DNA of 64,000 nt, from the NCBI GenBank assembly GCA_965212005.1, contig OZ243038.1:1054001-1118000 (forward strand), read 5' to 3'. A model generated the notes under the pieces. The model searched no databases. It was not told the DNA's origin and saw only the letters and a list, made by a program, of their open reading frames with translations. This DNA comes from G965212005 sp965212005 (GTDB lineage Bacteria > Pseudomonadota > Gammaproteobacteria > Porifericomitales > Porifericomitaceae). The position numbers were made by a program, and so were the translations under genes. Positions 63,884 to 64,000 of the stretch are shown here, piece by piece (within the stretch, counting starts at the first letter, position 1; every line of letters starts with the position of its first letter).

Positions 63884-64000
63884 TTAATCGCGCAAGGCTT
63901 GGCGCTGCCATTCCAGCAGCTGTTCGATCCCCTTTTGGGCCTGGGTCAGCATATCATGCAGCTCCGTACTGCTGAAAGGATTTCCTTCGGCGGATCCTTG
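63884..64000 (-). CDS. rph: Ribonuclease PH, C-terminal end (partial)
   Basis: The minus strand at the right edge reads GSAEGNPFSSTELHDM, then LTQAQKGIEQLLEWQRQALRD, and stops at 63884. This matches the end of RNase PH (family QGTAEGEPF...LLxLAxxGI). The order rph-rdgB is widespread and supports the call. The rest of the gene lies outside the window. The enzyme trims tRNA 3' ends by phosphorolysis. Confidence 0.8.
   Translation of the reverse strand, partial: QGSAEGNPFSSTELHDMLTQAQKGIEQLLEWQRQALRD

Noticed and set aside
63669..63911. N-terminal extension of RdgB
   Set aside because: The family starts near the LLASHNGGK motif, and the extension would overlap the end of rph.

Overview
The window looks like a chromosomal segment of a GC-rich gammaproteobacterium, probably from an uncultivated lineage. 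The evidence is the gene order: ssb divergent from uvrA, mutS followed by fdxA, an rnfE-like gene before nth, nrdR overlapping ribD, rph before rdgB, plus mlaC-mlaB. Outer-membrane machinery (TonB-dependent receptor, autotransporter barrel) shows a diderm cell. No rRNA, CRISPR array or intact transposase is visible.

Layout. 0-7 kb: a nutrient-uptake locus with a TonB-dependent receptor, two tandem secreted alpha/beta hydrolases and an SLC13-type carboxylate transporter. 7-19 kb: one giant minus-strand gene for a repeat adhesin of roughly 3,900 residues, with a signal peptide, Ig/cadherin/VCBS/Fn3-like domains, about ten copies of a 645-bp repeat and a C-terminal autotransporter barrel. Its reading frame is broken by a cluster of indels at 12-13.9 kb that may be an assembly fault. 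20-27.5 kb: an AT-richer defence/toxin island built on a dismantled type III restriction-modification locus. It holds a Fic remnant, a DUF4143 ATPase, a truncated mod copy, an intact Fic gene, a broken second mod copy, an AAA ATPase (DUF3696-like) paired with a PIN-like protein, a MntA/HepT toxin-antitoxin pair and a short res-like remnant. Repeated leaders and inverted repeats link these modules and suggest shuffling by recombination.

27.6-64 kb is mostly housekeeping: psd and a SCO protein; an Mrp-like cation/proton antiporter cluster; a large DUF2339 membrane protein; mlaC-mlaB without mlaFED; a PfkB kinase with uvrA; ssb; nadA with its probable regulator nrtR; mutS-fdxA; a PP2C phosphatase and an FHA protein; nth with a lone RnfE-like gene; msrB; tRNA-Arg; rmuC; an orphan DpnA-like DNA methyltransferase; glyA, nrdR, ribD and tag; then a tRNA cluster (Pro, Arg, His, Lys), rdgB and the end of rph. 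The tRNA-Lys(CUU) gene is interrupted directly after its anticodon by a 213-nt group I intron whose core and two GNRA loops can be read in the sequence.

Most worth following up: the intron-bearing tRNA-Lys, the AAA-PIN gene pair inside the ruined type III R-M locus, and the inverted repeats and duplicated leader that accompany the Fic and mod modules.
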